Made by a program: the position numbers and the translations under genes. A stretch of 64,000 bases of DNA from contig CAVYVC010000024.1 in NCBI GenBank assembly GCA_963771845.1, positions 310,001-374,000 of the forward strand, read 5' to 3'. Below are positions 56,303-64,000 of this stretch, piece after piece. How positions within the stretch are numbered: the first letter of the stretch is position 1; every line of letters starts with the position of its first letter. The stretch is from VAZQ01 sp963771845. Its GTDB lineage: Bacteria > Pseudomonadota > Alphaproteobacteria > Rhizobiales > Xanthobacteraceae. Below the pieces are notes generated by a model that was not told the DNA's origin, searched no databases, and saw nothing but the letters and a program-made list of their open reading frames with translations.

Positions 56303-57835
56303 TTACCCGCCGATGGCGGAGCGCAGTTTCGCCTCGTCGAGGCCGGCGTCGCGGCCAAGCGCAGCCACGATACGATCGCGGCGAACTGCACAGACGGCGT
56401 CGCACAAGCGAACAAGCTCGGCGAGATCGGTGGAATTGAGCAGGGCCGCGCTGCCGCGGCCCACGAACTCTCTGATCAGAGTATGAATCTGCGCCTTGGC
56501 TGCCACATCGATGCCCTGCGTCGGCTCTTGCAACAGAAGGACCGCGACGTTGCGCGCCAGCCATTTGGCAAGAATGACCTTCTGTTGATTGCCGCCCGAG
56601 AGGGCATGCGCCTTGAGCTTCGGATTGCGCGGACGAATGTCGAGAAGCTCGATGAGCTCGCCCACCATGCGGTCTCCTGCCCTCCTGTCAAACCAGCCGA
56701 TGCGGGAAAGCAAGTCGAGGTTGGCGAGCAGGATGTTCTCGCCGACCGAGAGGTTCATCACCAGCCCAAGGGAACGCTCTCCGGGCACCATTCCGATTCC
56801 CGCGGCGATGGCGCTGGCTGGGTTCCTGAACCGATATTTCTTGCCGCGGACCTCCACAGTCAGTGGCGTTGCAAGACCGAACAGGCGGCGCAAAATTCCA
56901 TCCGCCCCGCTCCCTAACAGCCCGGCAAGTCCGACGATGTTGCCCGCGCGCAGCTCGACGTTGTTTACCCCGTCCGCTTTTGCGGCCAGCAGCAAGTCGC
57001 CTGCTTCCACCGCCGCATGAGCAGAGTTGTCCATCATCCCTCCGGTCATGGCGGCTACGAGATCGCTCACCGAGAACGCGCCGCGCCGCTTGACCGCGAC
57101 GACGCGGCCGTCGCGCAGCACTGTGCAACGATCCGCAATCGCCACCACCTCTGCCAGCTCATGGGAAATATAGATGACAGCGGTTCCCCGCGCCTGCGTG
57201 CGTGCAAGCACCGCAAACAGCCGTTCCACTTCGCGGTGCTCCAAGGCGGCCGTCGGTTCGTCCAGAATAAAAACACGGCATTCTCTGGCGAGTCCCTTGG
57301 CGATAGCGACGATCTGGCGCTCGGCGAAGCTCAGCGACGCGACGCGGCGATCCGGGTCCGGATGAAAATCGAGCTGAGAGAGGACGGCGCGGGCAGCTGC
57401 CTGCATGCGGCCCCGGTCGACGAGAGTGACCGGGCCGAAGCGGCGTAGCGGTGGATCGCCGAGCGAAATATTCTCCGCAACCGACAGCGCCGGGACGAGG
57501 CGCAGCTCCTGCGGGATGGTTACAATGCCCGCCGCAATCGCGTCATGCGGACTGGCAAAATTGCAAGGCCGCCCGGCAACGAAAATGCTCCCGCGGTCGG
57601 GACGGTGGACGCCGCCCAGAATGCGGATCAGGGTGGACTTGCCGGCGCCATTCTCGCCGACGACGGCGTGAATTTCGCCGGGCTGGACCTCGAAGTCTAC
57701 ATGGTCGAGCGCAACATTGGCCTCGAATTGCTTGCAGATATCTTGCGCGCTGACCGCCGGGACGGCTCGCGCTGATCCGGTCCCGACGATTACTTCCACT
57801 TGAGCCGCTCGAGAATTGCGCGTCCCATCACCCAT
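56303..57835 (-). CDS. Ribose-type ABC transporter ATPase (double NBD)
   Basis: A 510-residue fusion of two ATPase domains as in RbsA/MglA. The first has Walker A GENGAGKST, Walker B VFILDEPTAALE and a divergent signature LSFAERQ. The second has the degenerate Walker A usual in this family (GLAGLLGSGADG) and the signature ALSGGNQQKV. Overlap with the preceding amidohydrolase gene (45 bp from ATG 57835) is long, so the GTG at 57799, overlapping by only 10 bp, may be the real start. Either way the two genes are coupled. Confidence 0.92.
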   Translation of the reverse strand: MGDGTRNSRAAQVEVIVGTGSARAVPAVSAQDICKQFEANVALDHVDFEVQPGEIHAVVGENGAGKSTLIRILGGVHRPDRGSIFVAGRPCNFASPHDAIAAGIVTIPQELRLVPALSVAENISLGDPPLRRFGPVTLVDRGRMQAAARAVLSQLDFHPDPDRRVASLSFAERQIVAIAKGLARECRVFILDEPTAALEHREVERLFAVLARTQARGTAVIYISHELAEVVAIADRCTVLRDGRVVAVKRRGAFSVSDLVAAMTGGMMDNSAHAAVEAGDLLLAAKADGVNNVELRAGNIVGLAGLLGSGADGILRRLFGLATPLTVEVRGKKYRFRNPASAIAAGIGMVPGERSLGLVMNLSVGENILLANLDLLSRIGWFDRRAGDRMVGELIELLDIRPRNPKLKAHALSGGNQQKVILAKWLARNVAVLLLQEPTQGIDVAAKAQIHTLIREFVGRGSAALLNSTDLAELVRLCDAVCAVRRDRIVAALGRDAGLDEAKLRSAIGG

Positions 57836-58617
57836 TCCTTGTCCTGCTCCGACAGGAATTTCAGCTCCTGCGTGAAATGGGTGATACGCTCCCGGTAGGT
57901 GGATTTGTTGAATGCGTTGGTGATGTCGGTGCCCCAGTAGCAGCGTTGGGGACCAAACGCATCGAAGCAGCGCTTGATATGCTCTGTCATGTCCCGCCAG
58001 GGATACGGCTCCAGAGAATAAGTGGGCGTCGAGGAAACCTTGACCGAAACGTTCGGGAATTTGGCGAGCGCCACCACTTCGTCGATCGCCGGCTTGATTT
58101 TGCGTTCCTGCGCGATCTCGACGGTCAGGTTCATGTGGTCAATGATCAGCTGCAGGTGAGGAAGACGCTCCGCGATGGGTGCAAATCTCGAACTGTTGCC
58201 CGGCGCGAGAAACATGACCGGCAAACCGGCCTGCTCGGCTGCGGGCCAGAACCAATCCGCGCTTCCCTTTTCCAACAGTGCCGCCTGCGCGCGGTGAAAT
58301 GTGAGCCGCACGCCGAGCATCCCCGGCTGCTCACGCCAGTTTGCAAGCAGCGACGCGGATTGCGGCTTCTCAACCGGAATGCGCCCCATGATGCCGAAGC
58401 GTGCGGGATAGCGTTTTGCCGCCTCGATCGCATAATCGTTGCGGTCGCCCGGCCAGGACGGCGGCACGATCACGGCGCGATCGACGCCGGCCTCGTCCAT
58501 CATCGCCACCAGCTTCTCGATGGTGAACGGCTCAGGCAGCTGCGGCTTGCGGCCGGGCACCCACGGCCAATCCGGACTTTCCGCTTTCCACAAATGGACT
58601 TGCGCATCGACGATCAT
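57790..58617 (-). CDS. Amidohydrolase, LigI/COG3618-like
   Basis: A 275-residue TIM-barrel protein of amidohydrolase family 2. Its N-terminus is MIVDAQVHLW, where the usual DxHxH motif has Gln at the first His. Later markers are IIDHMNLT and CYWGTDITNAFNKS. Relatives include 2-pyrone-4,6-dicarboxylate lactonase (LigI), which works without metal, so lactone or amide hydrolysis in an aromatic pathway is plausible. Between an ACMSD-like gene and the importer genes. The exact reaction is unknown. Confidence 0.87.
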   Translation of the reverse strand: MIVDAQVHLWKAESPDWPWVPGRKPQLPEPFTIEKLVAMMDEAGVDRAVIVPPSWPGDRNDYAIEAAKRYPARFGIMGRIPVEKPQSASLLANWREQPGMLGVRLTFHRAQAALLEKGSADWFWPAAEQAGLPVMFLAPGNSSRFAPIAERLPHLQLIIDHMNLTVEIAQERKIKPAIDEVVALAKFPNVSVKVSSTPTYSLEPYPWRDMTEHIKRCFDAFGPQRCYWGTDITNAFNKSTYRERITHFTQELKFLSEQDKEWVMGRAILERLKWK

Positions 58618-58745
58618 GCTGGGAGACCCTCTCTCTCATGCGCCACGGAAGATCATGGCGCTATTCCTTGGAATACCGTCTCATTTGCCACGATGAAATC
58701 TGCCGGCCGCGATTTTTTTCAGCAAGCCGCCAGCCTCGCCGGCCA

Positions 58746-59762
58746 TCAGGTGATGTCTGCAAGTCCAAACATGCGCTGCGCATTCCGGTAACAAATCTTC
58801 TCCTTGTCCGGCTGCGCCAGATCAAGCGATTCTATCACCGCGCTGGTTGAGCGGATGTAGCCCCTGCCCTTCTCCTTGTCGAACGGGCAGTCCGAGGCGA
58901 ACAGGACATGATCCGGCCCAAAGAACGAGATACCGCAGATGGTCGGTGCCCGGGCACCGGCCAGCGCGGTGTCCCCGTAAAAATCCTTGAAATAATCGAA
59001 CGGGCGTTTCTTGAGCTGCTTGAGCAAAAGCGAATAGTCCTCATCGGACGTGCGCGCACCCAGCTGGTCCCAGCTGTGCGCGACGCGACCCTCAAAATAC
59101 GGAATGATGCCGCCGAGATGATGCGAGATGACTTTCAGGTTGGGGAAACGATCCATGATACCGGAGAACACGAGGCGCGCGAGCGCCGCTCCGGTCTCGA
59201 ACGGCCAGCCGATAACGCTGCAGATTTCGTATTTGGATTTGGTCTCCGTGCGGTAGTCCGCCATTTCGCGGGTGCGGATGGGATGCAGCAGGATCGGCTT
59301 GCCTGAGCGCTCGATGATCTCGTAGATCGGGAGAAACACGTCCTGATCGATGGGGGCGCCGTCCACATTGGTGTGCAGCTGGATTGCGTTTGCCCCATTC
59401 GCGAGCACGCGCTCGGCTTCCTTTGCCGCGGCGGCGGGCGCGTTCATCGGCAGCGAAGCGGCGTAGCCGGCAAAGTGACCGGGATGTTTTGCAACAATGG
59501 CGGCGAGCCCGTCATTGCCGATACGCGCCCATTCCGGCGCATCCTGCGGCCCCGTCAGGCGATCGATCGCCGGCATCCCGAGGCAGATGACCTGGGTGTA
59601 ATCGGCAAAGGACTCGACCACCCGCAAGCGCTCGTCAATATCGTAAAGAGCAGGAATCCCCTGCATGCGCTTGCCGAGATCCCTCTGCCCGGCCGGCGAG
59701 CCCAGCATCAATTCGTAGAAGCGCCGGGGAAAGAAGTGATTGAATGCATCGATGTAGCGCAT
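58746..59762 (-). CDS. Amidohydrolase, ACMSD/gamma-resorcylate decarboxylase-like
   Basis: About 338 residues of amidohydrolase family 2 (ACMSD branch, often non-oxidative decarboxylases of aromatic acids). The N-terminal DxHxH motif is DAFNHFFP here, with Phe for the first His. Later His/Asp positions are kept (ILLHPIRTREM, ISHHLGGIIPYFEGRV, LFASDCPFD). Whether a metal is bound is unclear. Start at ATG 59762, adjacent to the stop of the binding-protein gene (59765). It may decarboxylate or hydrolyse the imported compound. Confidence 0.87.
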   Translation of the reverse strand: MRYIDAFNHFFPRRFYELMLGSPAGQRDLGKRMQGIPALYDIDERLRVVESFADYTQVICLGMPAIDRLTGPQDAPEWARIGNDGLAAIVAKHPGHFAGYAASLPMNAPAAAAKEAERVLANGANAIQLHTNVDGAPIDQDVFLPIYEIIERSGKPILLHPIRTREMADYRTETKSKYEICSVIGWPFETGAALARLVFSGIMDRFPNLKVISHHLGGIIPYFEGRVAHSWDQLGARTSDEDYSLLLKQLKKRPFDYFKDFYGDTALAGARAPTICGISFFGPDHVLFASDCPFDKEKGRGYIRSTSAVIESLDLAQPDKEKICYRNAQRMFGLADIT

Positions 59763-59764
59763 AC

Positions 59765-60898
59765 CTACCGCGACGGCGCGATGATCGTCTTCTGAAACAG
59801 GTCCTGCCATTTGCGCGACTGATCGAGCATGGCCGCCGAATCGATAAGCTTCAGCGGACCGGCATTGTACGGTGGCTGCAGCTTGCGGCTCACAGGGATG
59901 AACTGCCGGCCCGCAAAGATCGGCTGTGCTCCTGAAATCAGATAGTCGTAGAACAGGACGGCGGCGTAAGGATGCGGGGCGTTGCGGGCAAGCCCCTGCG
60001 CGGTCGCGCGCGCGATCGCGGGCGGAATGACGAACCAGTCGAGCGGTGCGCCTTTGCGCTTGGCTTGCTCCGCGAGATAGCCGTAGTCGCTCAACGCAAG
60101 CGGCACCTCGCCGGCTGCGACAAGATTATTGAGCAGACTGTGCCCCTTGCGCACGGAAATGCCGTTCGCCGCCACGATCTCGCGGAACAGGCGCAGCCCG
60201 CGCTCCTCACCCATGTCCTTGACGGTCTCCGCGAACCAGTCGAAATCGTCCGCCTCTACCGCGAGCTTGTCCTTCCACTGCGGACGAACGAGATCGCCGT
60301 AGCTCGCGGGCAGGCTCTCCTTGCTGATGAGATCGGTGTTGTAGGCCTGCACAAAGAGGCTGAGATAAATGGCGACCCATTGCGCGTGCGGCGGAATCGC
60401 TTGCGGAATGATGTCGGCAAGCGCGGGCGATTTGACCTCTTGCAGCAGGTTCTCGCGATAGAGTGGCTCGAGCGCCGAGGCCGCCCCGGCCACGATGTCG
60501 ACCTCGAAGCGCCGCGCGCGCGCTTCGCTGAGCACGCGCTGGAGAAAACCTTCCGAATCCGAACGCCAGACCTTGACCTTGATGCCATATTGCTTGTCGA
60601 AGCCGGCCACCAACGCCGCGATATCCGCTGGAGGGATGGACGAATAGAGCGTGAGCTCTTTTTCTTTCTTCGCTCCCTCCAGGAGCCGCTGCTGGCGATC
60701 CGGTCCCTGATATGCGGCAATTTCCGCAACTGAGCCCTGCTGCGCCAGTGCAGGAGGCGCGGCTGACAAAACCGCAGCCAGTGCCAATGTCGCGAGTTGT
60801 GCCGCGCTCGACGCACGCGGGCGCCAACCCCCACCCCTAACCCCTTCCCACAAGGGGGAGGGGCACAGGCCCGTCGTGTGGCCGCGTCTGTGCATCAC
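59765..60898 (-). CDS. Family 1 extracellular solute-binding protein
   Basis: About 377 residues resembling iron/thiamine/2-aminoethylphosphonate-type periplasmic proteins: KEKELTLYSSIPPADIAALV, YGIKVKVWRSDSEGFLQRVL, VDIVAGAASALEPL, LFVQAYNTDLI and YLISGAQPIFAGRQFIPVSR. A hydrophobic signal segment (QLATLALAAVLSAAPPALAQ) is preceded by about 27 residues translated from a palindromic repeat. No alternative ATG lies between, so the repeat may really be part of the leader. First gene of the catabolic island. Confidence 0.87.
   Translation of the reverse strand: MMHRRGHTTGLCPSPLWEGVRGGGWRPRASSAAQLATLALAAVLSAAPPALAQQGSVAEIAAYQGPDRQQRLLEGAKKEKELTLYSSIPPADIAALVAGFDKQYGIKVKVWRSDSEGFLQRVLSEARARRFEVDIVAGAASALEPLYRENLLQEVKSPALADIIPQAIPPHAQWVAIYLSLFVQAYNTDLISKESLPASYGDLVRPQWKDKLAVEADDFDWFAETVKDMGEERGLRLFREIVAANGISVRKGHSLLNNLVAAGEVPLALSDYGYLAEQAKRKGAPLDWFVIPPAIARATAQGLARNAPHPYAAVLFYDYLISGAQPIFAGRQFIPVSRKLQPPYNAGPLKLIDSAAMLDQSRKWQDLFQKTIIAPSR
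60824..60880. repeat. CCCCTTCCC-type palindromic repeat inside a leader sequence
   Basis: CCAACCCCCACCCCTAACCC then CTTCCCACAAGGGGGAGGGG; same family as 14030-14140. It encodes residues of the N-terminus of the binding protein in the annotated frame. Confidence 0.6.
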
Positions 60899-61182
60899 CT
60901 GGCTTCCGGTCGCCGCTCATCCAAGGCGGAGCCTGATGTTACAGGCGTTTACAGGCATGTCAAAAGTCGAAAAGGTGCAAAGAAATCTCTGTCGAGCATC
61001 TCCATCGAACAATTTGGACAACGAACCGACAAACAAATCACCAACAAAAAAATGAAAAAAATGAAAAAAGTTCTGAAAAAAAGTTTTTGACAAAGAAACG
61101 GAACTCGTGTACAAAAGCGCATCCTCCGGAATTATGAATTGAACGTGCGCTGCAAGGCGCGCCTGCGGCATTTGCGCAGCAC
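60899..61182. other. AT-rich intergenic region with promoter
   Basis: From about 61000 to 61090 the DNA is dominated by A-runs (repeated ATGAAAAAA units), very unlike the high-GC surroundings. No convincing gene is seen; the short frame ATGAAAAAAATG to TTTTTGA would give a 12-residue basic peptide. It leads into the promoter at 61088. Confidence 0.5.
61088..61116 (+). promoter_or_regulatory. Sigma-70-type promoter without an obvious gene
   Basis: TTGACA (about 61088-61093), 17 bp, TACAAA (about 61111-61116) on the plus strand, directly after the A-rich tract, which could act as an UP element or bent DNA. The next plus-strand gene is 1 kb away, so a non-coding transcript is possible. Confidence 0.45.
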
Positions 61183-61387
61183 GTAGGGCGGAATAGCGAA
61201 GCGTATTCCGCCATTCTGCGCGCAGCCCTCGCTAAACGCGCGGCACTTGAGCGACCATGCGGACAATACGAATGCCGATAGGCCGGTAAGCGGCCGCAGC
61301 TTCCATCGATTTTGCGGATCGCGATTGACGCGTTCCAGCGATCGGCGAGGCCGAGCGGCGGAATACGCTTCGCTATTCCGCCCTACA
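61183..61387. repeat. Inverted pair of GGCGGAATA repeats
   Basis: GTAGGGCGGAATAGCGAAGC (from about 61183) and, about 170 bp on, its reverse complement ending TATTCCGCCCTAC (about 61387). Each unit is itself a palindrome (GGCGGAATA/TATTCCGCC), so the pair could form both local hairpins and one large stem. No gene is seen in 61117-61534. Confidence 0.7.
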
Positions 61388-61534
61388 AGCCTTCAATCTG
61401 CGAAGCGCGCAGTTGGGTGCGCCGGAGAGATCGGCCTCCGCCCCACTGGAGCCGCGCCGCCAGGGTTGGCCTGTAGCGGGCCGCCAGCTTACCGCGTAAG
61501 CAGGGCGCGGTTGCCGTCCGGCCGCGATGCCGGA

Positions 61535-61867
61535 CTATTCGAAAAGCGGACCGGCCTTCCGTAGTACTTCGTCGACAATCTCGTCGGGCACCGTCTCAAG
61601 TTTCTTCCCGCGTCGCGCGCGCAGATCGAGCGCGCGCGGTTGATCACGGCGCACCACGCCGGTCGTCTGCGTGCCGGCACCGGTGAGCGATAGTGCAAAG
61701 CCTGCGGTTCGCACAAAGCCGCCTCCACCAGTGATCGGCAGCACGACCGGCACGCCGGTCAGCCGGTTGAATTTGCCGGGCGAAGTCACGAGCACGGGTC
61801 GCTTGCCGCGTTGCTTATGGCCGGCAGTCGGATCGAGCGAGACAAGATAGATGTCGCCCCGCTCCAT
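61535..61867 (-). CDS. mazF: MazF/PemK family toxin
   Basis: A 110-residue toxin of the MazF/PemK family, sequence-specific mRNA interferases. Markers: MERGDIYLVSLDPTAGHKQR (strand plus RGxIYxVxLDPTxGxEQ motif), RPVLVTSPGKFNRLTGVPVV, PITGGG, and TGVVRRDQPRALDLRARRGK (catalytic Arg/Thr region). The start at ATG 61867 overlaps the antitoxin stop (ATGA). Complete length. Confidence 0.92.
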   Translation of the reverse strand: MERGDIYLVSLDPTAGHKQRGKRPVLVTSPGKFNRLTGVPVVLPITGGGGFVRTAGFALSLTGAGTQTTGVVRRDQPRALDLRARRGKKLETVPDEIVDEVLRKAGPLFE

Positions 61868-62088
61868 CAGATCAGCTCGCGGCCGACCGGCGGGCCTGCA
61901 AGCCAATCGCGCTCCGCGCGCGAGCGGCGCGCCCCGGGTTTGCACTGCGCCAGCAATTCATCGAGCAAATAGCGTCGCCGCCGTTTCGGATCGACGACAA
62001 GCCTGCCGCCGCCTTTGATCGAGAGCCCGACCCAGACATCCGGTCCGAGATCGAGCGCATCGAGCGTGGCCTTGGGGGTCGCCAGCAT
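61867..62088 (-). CDS. MazE/AbrB-type antitoxin
   Basis: A 73-residue partner of the MazF toxin. The C-terminal half matches rhizobial MazE antitoxins (RRRRYLLDELLAQCKPGA, AERDWLAGPPVGRELI). The N-terminal AbrB hairpin, usually xKWGNSLAVRxPKAVLDALGL, is shortened to LATPKATLDALDLGPDVWVG. The part before Leu-Ala-Thr-Pro-Lys is missing or lies out of frame upstream. DNA binding for autoregulation may thus be altered, while the toxin-neutralising tail is kept. Divergent from the GrlR-like gene. Confidence 0.82.
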   Translation of the reverse strand: MLATPKATLDALDLGPDVWVGLSIKGGGRLVVDPKRRRRYLLDELLAQCKPGARRSRAERDWLAGPPVGRELI

Positions 62089-62100
62089 GAGGTGGGACCC

Positions 62101-62568
62101 ATGGCGATCGATGGTACCTACGGATTTGTTTATTGCGGAAGCAGCGGCTTAGGCGTTGGCGTTTTCCGCGTGCATGGCGGCCGATTCGAAGGAATGGACT
62201 ACGCCGGCGGCCGCTATGAAGGCACAGCGGTTGAGGATCAGCACGGCAACATTCACCTGCGTCTAACCTTCGAAGGTCCGGCCGGCATGGATCTTGTCCA
62301 GGGCACGACGGCCCAAGATGCCCCGATTAGGCGCGAGATAAGGCAAATGATGCCCCGATACTTTGGAGGCGGCAGGCCAATCGAAATCATTTCCCGGTCC
62401 AGAACCGTGACGGTTATGGTGAAAAGGATTCCGGACGAGTTTGCTCCCGCAGCCACTCAAGGACTCTCCATTCAAATCGCGCAGCGACTGAGTACTCCGG
62501 CTGCTTTGGGCACACAGGCACCCGCGCAGTCCAGCAGCACCCAAGCCGCAACAGCGCCGACAAAATGA
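62101..62568 (+). CDS. GrlR-like small protein
   Basis: About 155 residues. The first about 100 look like the GrlR/negative-regulator beta-barrel fold: MAIDGTYGFVYCGSSGLGVG then FRVHGGRFEGMDYAGGRYEG, a pattern shared with the T3SS repressor GrlR and many unrelated small proteins. The C-terminal 40 residues are low-complexity Ala/Gln/Ser/Thr. No secretion genes are near, so a regulatory role is not supported. Start at ATG 62101, 12 bp from the divergent antitoxin start. Confidence 0.6.
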   Translation: MAIDGTYGFVYCGSSGLGVGVFRVHGGRFEGMDYAGGRYEGTAVEDQHGNIHLRLTFEGPAGMDLVQGTTAQDAPIRREIRQMMPRYFGGGRPIEIISRSRTVTVMVKRIPDEFAPAATQGLSIQIAQRLSTPAALGTQAPAQSSSTQAATAPTK

Positions 62569-62586
62569 TCATACCAGGTTATCGCG

Positions 62587-62735
62587 TGAGGCGACGCGAT
62601 TTCATCACGCCTCTTGCAGGCGGCGCGGCCGGTCAGCTGGCTGCTGTAAGCACGCACGCAGCAACCAGCCATGCCGACCGTCGGTTTTCTCAGCAGCCAA
62701 TCACCTGATGCCGTTTCTGTGCCGAATCGATCATT
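62587..62735 (+). pseudogene. N-terminal remnant of a TrpX-type binding protein
   Basis: GTGAGGCGACGCGATTTCAT begins a Tat-like leader (RRRDFITPLAGGAA). After a frame change it reads RTQQPAMPTVGFLSSQSPDA, the usual first strand of PF04392 binding proteins. The body is missing. This is a third fragment of the family in the window. Confidence 0.7.
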
Positions 62736-62791
62736 ACTTGCGCAGCCATAGCTCGCAACCAGCGAGGGGAACTGAGACCGCCGTTCAAGCG

Positions 62792-63562
62792 TCAGAGCGA
62801 TAGCGGCAGTTCCAATCTCTCAGCAAAGATCATGTCGCGGTGCTGGAACAAGATTGGATCCAAGGCGGCTTCGAGCTGTGGGTCGCGCGACTCGAACGCG
62901 GCGCGCGTCGGCCCATCCATCTGGCATTGCTCGGGCGGCAGCGGCACAAACATCGCCATGGAGGTGGCACTGTAAATATCTACCGCGGTCAATGCATCGC
63001 CGATGTAATAGCGGCTTCCCGCCTGCCGCTGTTCCTTCAATCGCGACGCCAGCATGCGCAGCACGTCCGCCACGCGGCTCCCGGCATTTGCATCCGCCTC
63101 CGGGCTATAGCCGTATTTCTTGCCGAGATATTTGGACACGCGCTCGGGAAAGCCGCCCTTGTTGTTAAGCCCGGCGCGGATCAACTGCAACCGGCGCGAC
63201 CAGGCCAGCCCCTGCTCGCCGCAAATCTCGTGCGCCAATCCGAAGACAAGGGCCCGGTCTACTGCATCTTTCGGTAGCAAGGAAGGATTCGGAGCGAGGC
63301 GCTCTGAGAGCAGCAGAATTTCGGCCCAGCCGGTACGCGGCCGTTCGTTGTTGTACATAAGGATCGGACCGCTGCGCTGACCGGCCCACTCCTTTAGCGG
63401 CTCGCTGTCGTAAACCAGCCGCACCGCCGCCCACTCGATATTCTTGACGTGAAGAATGCCCTTGGCTGCCTCGCCCCACGGGCTCGGCACCCCGCCGATC
63501 ACCACCATGCGGACGCCGCTTCGCTTAATTGCCTCATCGACACTCACATACTGAAACGTCAT
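62792..63562 (-). CDS. Glutathione S-transferase-like protein
   Basis: About 256 residues. The N-terminal thioredoxin-like part has VVIGGVPSPWGEAAKGILHV (Ser-Pro-Trp as in some GSTs) and GPILMYNNERPRTGWAEILL. The helical C-terminal domain has DRALVFGLAHEICGEQGLAW, YYIGDALTAVDIYSATSMAM. It likely binds glutathione and may conjugate or sequester substrates. Start at ATG 63562 (MTFQYVS); the longer frame to 63688 is rejected. Divergent from the HdeD-like gene. Confidence 0.85.
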   Translation of the reverse strand: MTFQYVSVDEAIKRSGVRMVVIGGVPSPWGEAAKGILHVKNIEWAAVRLVYDSEPLKEWAGQRSGPILMYNNERPRTGWAEILLLSERLAPNPSLLPKDAVDRALVFGLAHEICGEQGLAWSRRLQLIRAGLNNKGGFPERVSKYLGKKYGYSPEADANAGSRVADVLRMLASRLKEQRQAGSRYYIGDALTAVDIYSATSMAMFVPLPPEQCQMDGPTRAAFESRDPQLEAALDPILFQHRDMIFAERLELPLSL

Positions 63563-63675
63563 GTTCCCTCCCGAGCGGTGACGGCATTGGCCATAAGCGT
63601 GATCCCGGTTAATATCGCTCAAAAAAGGCCCGGCGCGATCGACCGCCAGTAATGGCAGACTGATGGAGATGAACC

Positions 63676-64000
63676 ATGACCATGTCACTCGAAGCTGCCG
63701 CCCAAGCCATGCGCGAGGCGATGCGAGACACCGTTAAGCGGCATTCGCTTTGGTATCTTATACAAGGTGCTCTGATGGTTCTCGGCGGAATTTTAGCGCT
63801 GATCTATCCCCTTGTATCGTCGGTTACAGTGGTCCTTTTCCTCGGTTGGCTCCTGATTATCAGCGGTGCGGTTCAGGGTATCAGTCTCATCGGCGCGCAA
63901 AACGTGCCGCATTTCTGGCTTCAACTTGTCTCGGTCGTGCTATCAGTGATTGTCGGCGTGCTCTTCCTTCGTCACCCAGGAGAAGGGCTTCTCACCCTTA
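63676..64000 (+). CDS. HdeD/DUF308 family membrane protein (3' partial)
   Basis: The first 108 codons are visible; the gene runs off the window. After a helical N-terminus (MTMSLEAAAQAMREAMRDTV), membrane helices follow: WYLIQGALMVLGGILALIYP, VVLFLGWLLIISGAVQGISL and FWLQLVSVVLSVIVGVLFL, then RHPGEGLLTL. This repeating pattern is the HdeD/DUF308 family, named for acid resistance in E. coli. A GGAG lies seven bases before ATG 63676. Confidence 0.88.
   Translation, partial: MTMSLEAAAQAMREAMRDTVKRHSLWYLIQGALMVLGGILALIYPLVSSVTVVLFLGWLLIISGAVQGISLIGAQNVPHFWLQLVSVVLSVIVGVLFLRHPGEGLLTL

Noticed and set aside
62101..62568. Type III secretion regulator
   Set aside because: GrlR-like fold is widespread in small proteins and no secretion genes lie in the window.

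Overview
The window looks like chromosome of a high-GC alphaproteobacterium of the order Hyphomicrobiales (Rhizobiales), probably a Bradyrhizobium/Rhodopseudomonas/Pseudolabrys-type soil organism. The evidence is a membrane-bound ferritin/VIT1 fusion (MbfA type), the DUF1285-CoA pyrophosphatase-DUF6111-cca gene string facing moxR, many ABC uptake systems for small organic molecules, and dense palindromic intergenic repeats of the kind common in that group. Naming a genus would be a guess. No rRNA or tRNA gene was recognised.

Layout. 1-9.6 kb: a signalling island with a giant tandem-GAF hybrid histidine kinase (its 5' end lies outside the window), a DivK-like receiver and a second REC-GAF-GAF kinase. 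A full-length group II intron sits inside a palindromic repeat between the first kinase and the receiver. 9.6-16.3 kb: RidA-like protein, PadR regulator with an AT-rich operator region, then a minus-strand operon (solute-binding protein, ATPase, frameshifted permease, nucleobase-deaminase-type amidohydrolase, Rieske oxygenase), probably for uptake and breakdown of an N-heterocycle. 16.4-17.9 kb: a second, internally deleted copy of the same intron in another copy of the same repeat. 18-20.3 kb: ergothioneine genes egtB and egtD (egtD frameshifted). 20.5-27.6 kb: HbpS/GlcG-like protein, MltB transglycosylase, a degenerate tyrosine recombinase, a 2-hydroxyacid dehydrogenase, a frameshifted NTF2-like gene, and a TrpX-type binding protein flanked by remnants of paralogues. 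After these comes a gene-poor stretch with a possible tiny terminated RNA and a phased CTGTTATT array ending in a perfect palindrome. 27.6-38 kb: housekeeping cca/nudix/DUF1285 genes facing a MoxR-DUF58-DUF4159-vWA operon. 38-50.5 kb: two IS5-family elements, a RuBisCO-like-protein/cupin/GNAT/Nudix operon, mbfA, a hydratase, a LivK-type binding protein, fumC and two L,D-transpeptidases. 50.6-60.9 kb: one long minus-strand catabolic island (binding protein, two amidohydrolases, ribose-type ABC importer, bicupin dioxygenase, orphan molybdenum hydroxylase large subunit). 61-64 kb: AT-rich promoter region, MazEF-type toxin-antitoxin pair, GrlR-like protein, a further binding-protein remnant, a GST, and the start of an HdeD-like gene.

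Recurring themes. (1) Palindromic repeats lie in most intergenic gaps, supply codons to the ends of several genes, and are the targets of both intron copies. (2) Three otherwise good genes (permease, egtD, NTF2-like) each carry a single-base frameshift, two of them in homopolymers, so assembly error must be excluded before calling them pseudogenes. (3) The two intron copies are nearly identical but damaged in complementary ways: one is full length with an altered reverse-transcriptase active site, the other has an intact active site but has lost its ribozyme core.
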